Source: Spirochaetaceae bacterium
Lineage (GTDB): Bacteria; Spirochaetota; Spirochaetia; Treponematales; Breznakiellaceae
Assembly: GCA_031275595.1 (NCBI GenBank)
Contig: JAISOO010000048.1
Location: forward strand, 1 to 9,198
Length of the DNA stretch: 9,198 bases
Reading direction: 5' to 3'
In this document: positions 6,349-9,198 of the stretch, piece by piece
How the letters are laid out: every line of letters begins with the position of its first letter
How positions within the stretch are numbered: the first letter of the stretch is position 1
Program-made: the position numbers and the translations under genes
The notes under the pieces: model-generated
Databases searched by the model: none
Told to the model about the DNA's origin: nothing
What the model saw: only the letters and a program-made list of their open reading frames with translations

Positions 6349-7713
6349 TTAGCCCAATTCAAAGATCCTCAGGTCCGGGATGGGGATTTCCCCTTCCGTC
6401 GTGAAAATGTCGTAGAAAAAGGACGAGGGCTGGGGGAATATCCAGTTGGTGACGGTGTACCTCCCGCCGCAGAGGAACACTTCCAGTGAGGAACGGTCGA
6501 TGAGCATCCTTACGTCAATATCGCTTTCCCCGTCTTCATTGAGGGGAATGGTGATCTTCTCCTGCCGTCCGATACCGCTGTGCCCCTTGTCCAGGGTGAA
6601 AGTCCGGGAAGCGGGGTCCCACTGCAGAAGGGTTTTTTCTTTCCCGTCCGCGGAGGCCCGCAGGTGCATGGTCAGGAGGGCCCCCTTCTTCGGAATGGTA
6701 AAGGCGATTTCCAAGCAGTCCCCCTCTATGCCGGAAAGGTTGTTTCGTTTACCCGGCGCGAGGGAAAGGGGGCCGGCAAAGAGTTCCTTCTTGCGGAGCA
6801 GGGCTAGCTCCTCAACCGGCCTTTGACATACCACGCCGTTTTTCAGAAAAAGCTCCCGGGGAAAACAGAAGGCCCCGGCCCAGCCGTCCGTGAGGGTGGA
6901 GAAATCCCCCTTCCACAGATCCATCCAGCCGAAAAGGACGCGGCGCCCCCGGTCATCGGTAAAGACCTGGGGGGCGTAGAAATCGTAACCATAATCCGCC
7001 TTGCGCCAGTGTTTCTGCACAAAGGCGGGTTTTTCAAAATCCGCTTCCCCGGTGATGAACATAGTCCGGGCCTTTTCCATGTCGATGGGGGAGACTAGCA
7101 GCACCCAGGCGCCGTCCATCTCGAAAAAATTGGGGCACTCCCACATGATCCCCTGATCGCCGTTGGACTCGCAAAACCGGCCCGCCGCTTCCCATTGGCG
7201 CAGGTCCTTCGACTTGTAGAGCAAAACCCCGCCCCGGTTTTGCCGGGCGCAGCCGACCACGGCATACCAGTTTTCCCCGTGGCGGAAAACCTTGGGGTCC
7301 CTGAATTCCTCGCTGAAGCCGGCGGGGGCTCCGTTGATGACCGGATTCTTTTCGTATTTGGTAAAGTAGATGCCGTCCCGGCTGAAGGCAAGGCATTGGG
7401 TTTCCCGGGGGGAGCGCCCGTCGTGGTGGGCCGTGTAGATCAGGGTAAGTTCCCCGTTGTTATCCACCGCGCTGCCGGAAAAGCAGCCCGTCTCGTAATC
7501 CTGGTCCGGGTACAGGGCAATAGGCAGATGTTCCCAGTGAACCAGATCCCGGCTTACCGCGTGGCCCCAGTGCATGGGTCCCCACTTGGGGGCATAGGGG
7601 TTGTGCTGGTAAAAGGCGTGGTAGGTCCCCCGGAACTGGATAAGGCCGTTGGGATCGTTCATCCAGCCCTGCCGGGGCGTAAAATGGTATACCGGGCGGT
7701 AGTAATCCTGCAT
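6349..7713 (-). CDS. sacA: GH32 sucrose / sucrose-6-phosphate hydrolase
   Basis: This is a 454-residue glycoside hydrolase family 32 enzyme that cleaves the beta-fructosyl bond of sucrose, sucrose-6-phosphate or small fructans. The five-bladed propeller domain (about 1-320) shows all three catalytic signatures. These are WMNDPNG at 17-23 (nucleophile Asp20), FRDP at 137-140 (Asp139, transition-state stabiliser) and WEC at 191-193 (Glu192, acid/base). The rest (about 325-454) is the C-terminal beta-sandwich with the typical IDRSSLEVF. There is no signal peptide, so it is intracellular and acts on imported sugar. Whether the substrate is phosphorylated cannot be told from sequence, and no transporter is in the window. 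The start is firm: AGGAGG lies 7 bases upstream. It lies 97 bases after lacI on the same strand and is probably in the same operon, with the hairpin at 7741-7779 between them. It converges on parE with a 13-base gap. Confidence 0.94.
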   Translation of the reverse strand: MQDYYRPVYHFTPRQGWMNDPNGLIQFRGTYHAFYQHNPYAPKWGPMHWGHAVSRDLVHWEHLPIALYPDQDYETGCFSGSAVDNNGELTLIYTAHHDGRSPRETQCLAFSRDGIYFTKYEKNPVINGAPAGFSEEFRDPKVFRHGENWYAVVGCARQNRGGVLLYKSKDLRQWEAAGRFCESNGDQGIMWECPNFFEMDGAWVLLVSPIDMEKARTMFITGEADFEKPAFVQKHWRKADYGYDFYAPQVFTDDRGRRVLFGWMDLWKGDFSTLTDGWAGAFCFPRELFLKNGVVCQRPVEELALLRKKELFAGPLSLAPGKRNNLSGIEGDCLEIAFTIPKKGALLTMHLRASADGKEKTLLQWDPASRTFTLDKGHSGIGRQEKITIPLNEDGESDIDVRMLIDRSSLEVFLCGGRYTVTNWIFPQPSSFFYDIFTTEGEIPIPDLRIFELG

Positions 7714-7720
7714 GGCGATT

Positions 7721-7726
7721 CCTCCT
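7721..7726 (-). promoter_or_regulatory. Strong ribosome binding site of the GH32 gene
   Basis: On the minus strand AGGAGG, preceded by a further G, stands 7 bases before the ATG at 7713. It is the strongest Shine-Dalgarno sequence in the window, suggesting efficient translation independent of the upstream lacI. Confidence 0.88.
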
Positions 7727-7740
7727 CAATTCTCAAACAG

Positions 7741-7779
7741 GAGCTTGTTTCAAAACCAGCCGGGTTTTGAAACAAGCTC
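7741..7779. repeat. Perfect 17-bp hairpin between lacI and the GH32 gene
   Basis: GAGCTTGTTTCAAAACC (7741-7757) pairs perfectly with GGTTTTGAAACAAGCTC (7763-7779) around the loop AGCCG. On the minus strand, the direction of transcription, no T-run follows, so it is not a standard terminator. In mRNA it would form a very stable stem just before the GH32 ribosome binding site. It shares the CAAAAC...GTTTTG core of the other intergenic hairpins. A LacI operator is an alternative reading, but the arms are longer than usual for one. Confidence 0.8.
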
Positions 7780-7810
7780 AGGAAACTTCTGAATTTTTAC
7801 GAAGTCCCCG

Positions 7811-8785
7811 TTAAGCGGTGTCTCCTTCGTGAAGGTAGACATCCAGTATGGTCTCGTCCCGCAGCCGGGGACGGTTTTCAATAAGATCAACCACGGCGGC
7901 CACGGAATGCTGGGCTATTTCCCGGATAGGCTGGACCACCGTGGTGATGTTCTGGGGTCCTATCTCGGAGATCAGGCTGCCGTCGTAACCTACCACCTTG
8001 AGTTTTTCCGGCACCGGGATACCCCGCTGGTGGGCCACCTTGAGGACCGCGCAGGCCGCCATATCCACGCCGAAGAAACCGTCAATCCGCGGCTGTTCGT
8101 TAAAAAGTTTATTCGCCGCCTGCAGATAAATGGCAAAATCCAGGCGGTTATAATTGGTGGGAATTTCATGCACCCGTATATTCCTCGCTTCCAGGAATTC
8201 GGCAAAGGCCAGGTACCGCGCGTCGGCGGGTTTCTCCACCCCCGCCTCGATGAACTGGGCCACTTCGCGGCAGCCCCGTTCCGCCAGGCGCCGGGCTGCC
8301 AGCCGTCCTCCCTTGGAATGGTCCGAACAAACCATGGGGATCCCCCTTCCCAGCCGCTGTTCCATGGAAACGATGGGCCCCTTGGCCCTGCGGTACTCTT
8401 CGTCTTCCAGCGCGTGGGAACCCATGATGATCCCGTCCACCGCCCGGCGGCGGAGCATATCCAGAAATTCCTGTTCCCGGTCCCTTCTCTGCATGGTGTC
8501 ACAGACCACGGTTTTATAGCCCCGCATGTACAGTTCCATTTCCGCGTACTTGATATAGTCCCCAAAAAAGGGATGTCCGATATTCGGGACAATGATGGCA
8601 ACCAGATTGTTGCTCTGCCTGCCCAGATTCCGGGCCATCTGATTGGGGGTAAACTCAAGTTCAGCCATAGTTTTTTCGATCTTGAGCCGGGCTTCAGCGG
8701 AAACATAGCCTGAGTTGTTTAGTACCCGGGAGACTGTGCCTATGCCAACCCCCGCCCGTTCCGCCACATCCCGTATGTTGGCCAT
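7811..8785 (-). CDS. LacI-family transcriptional repressor
   Basis: This 324-residue protein is a sugar-responsive DNA-binding regulator. The N-terminal helix-turn-helix (3-22, IRDVAERAG...TVSRVLN) and hinge helix (PNQMARNLGRQ, 47-57, with the minor-groove Leu54) are typical of LacI/PurR/CcpA proteins. Residues 61-324 form the periplasmic-binding-protein-like effector domain, with VVGYDG at 264-269 and TTVVQP at 281-286. The length is normal for the family. The frame extends 11 codons upstream, but the start at 8785 is chosen because the family fold begins there and AGGA lies 6 bases before it. It starts 45 bases after the preceding GH32 stop and is followed by another GH32 gene, so it most likely represses this sucrose/fructan cluster and is induced by the sugar or its phosphate. 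The effector cannot be read from sequence, and its operator is probably right of the window. Confidence 0.94.
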   Translation of the reverse strand: MANIRDVAERAGVGIGTVSRVLNNSGYVSAEARLKIEKTMAELEFTPNQMARNLGRQSNNLVAIIVPNIGHPFFGDYIKYAEMELYMRGYKTVVCDTMQRRDREQEFLDMLRRRAVDGIIMGSHALEDEEYRRAKGPIVSMEQRLGRGIPMVCSDHSKGGRLAARRLAERGCREVAQFIEAGVEKPADARYLAFAEFLEARNIRVHEIPTNYNRLDFAIYLQAANKLFNEQPRIDGFFGVDMAACAVLKVAHQRGIPVPEKLKVVGYDGSLISEIGPQNITTVVQPIREIAQHSVAAVVDLIENRPRLRDETILDVYLHEGDTA

Positions 8786-8791
8786 AGATAT

Positions 8792-8795
8792 TCCT
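8792..8795 (-). promoter_or_regulatory. Ribosome binding site of lacI
   Basis: On the minus strand AGGA lies 6 bases before the ATG at 8785. It supports this start over the upstream in-frame ATG at 8818, which has no such site. Confidence 0.65.
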
Positions 8796-8830
8796 ATTCG
8801 TCCTGTTTTGGCGTTCACATCGTATCCGTT

Positions 8831-9198
8831 TTACCCTAATGCAACAATTCTGACGGCCGGAACGGAAAGCCCGCCCTCTTCCGTGAAAATATCGTAATAG
8901 ATCGATGAGGGCTGGGGATAAATCCGGCTGGTAACGGTATATTTGCCCTGAAACAGAAACACCTCTATCGAGGATCGATCGATAAGGATCTGGGTCTCTA
9001 TATCCCCGTCCTCCTTCTCCCAGGGGACTATAAATTTTTCGGAACGCCCGGCGCCGTATTGTGTCTTGTCCAGGGTAAAAACACAGGAGCCTAAATCCCA
9101 TTGAAGAAGGGTTTTCTCCCGCCCATCGGCAGAAGCGCGGATCCACAGGTTAAGAACGGTCTTTTCCTCCGGTACGGCGGGGATAGTAAAGGCTATTT
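8831..9198 (-). CDS. GH32 beta-fructosidase, C-terminal end (partial)
   Basis: The last 121 codons of a second GH32 enzyme; the rest, including all catalytic residues, lies beyond the right edge. The visible part is the C-terminal beta-sandwich, with RASADGREKTLLQWD, LIDRSSIEVF, YPQPSS and YYDIF. It matches the end of the complete GH32 protein at 58 of 86 positions in the two ungapped blocks I compared, so the two are close paralogues. It stops with TAA 45 bases before the lacI start and is probably the upstream gene of the same operon. Whether it is intact and secreted or cytoplasmic cannot be judged here. Confidence 0.9.
   Translation of the reverse strand, partial: IAFTIPAVPEEKTVLNLWIRASADGREKTLLQWDLGSCVFTLDKTQYGAGRSEKFIVPWEKEDGDIETQILIDRSSIEVFLFQGKYTVTSRIYPQPSSIYYDIFTEEGGLSVPAVRIVALG

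Noticed and set aside
4563..6362. Long minus-strand open frame (599 codons) opposite parE
   Set aside because: Shadow of the ParE gene, caused by G+C-rich codon bias; no recognisable motifs and no ribosome binding site.
7741..7779. The hairpin as terminator of lacI
   Set aside because: On the transcribed (minus) strand the stem is followed by CTGTTTGAGA, not a run of T, so it lacks the release element of an intrinsic terminator.
8694..9146. Minus-strand frame of 150 codons across the lacI/GH32 junction
   Set aside because: It overlaps both real genes in another frame; the GH32 C-terminal sequence and the LacI helix-turn-helix are unambiguous in their own frames.

Overview
The window reads as a chromosomal segment of a G+C-rich spirochaete, most likely a treponeme of the insect-gut or free-living kind. 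That assignment is inference: it rests on an EF-G-2-type translation factor, a ParE whose C-terminal end resembles the Bacteroidetes/spirochaete type, and intergenic spaces filled with A/T-cored palindromes. No rRNA, tRNA, CRISPR array, transposase or phage gene is visible.

Layout. Positions 1-533 hold no gene: three palindromes in a row (1-114), a featureless stretch, then two intrinsic terminators that end the gene to the right. Positions 534-2618 (minus) encode an EF-G-2-like translational GTPase. A 476-base spacer (2619-3094) is packed with inverted repeats and carries the second copy of a 47-bp direct repeat whose first copy lies at 71-117, so the EF-G-2 gene is bracketed by direct repeats. 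Positions 3095-6335 (plus) are a two-gene unit: an unrecognised coiled-coil protein, then a type IIA topoisomerase B subunit (ParE-like) that overlaps it by 17 bases. The topoisomerase has an unusual N-terminal tail made of seven 11-residue Ala/Pro/Lys repeats, written as a 33-bp minisatellite.

The right third (6349-9198, all minus) is a sugar-utilisation cluster read right to left: the C-terminal end of one GH32 beta-fructosidase (cut by the window edge), a LacI-family repressor, and a complete GH32 sucrose/sucrose-6-phosphate hydrolase closely similar to the first. The two GH32 paralogues bracket the regulator that probably controls them. A perfect 17-bp hairpin sits between lacI and the second hydrolase.

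No complete new biological system is evident. The less ordinary items are the intergenic hairpin family with an AAAAC-loop-GTTTT core, the minisatellite tail on ParE, a promoter placed so that the coiled-coil gene would be read from a leaderless mRNA, and the altered GTPase motifs of the EF-G-like protein.
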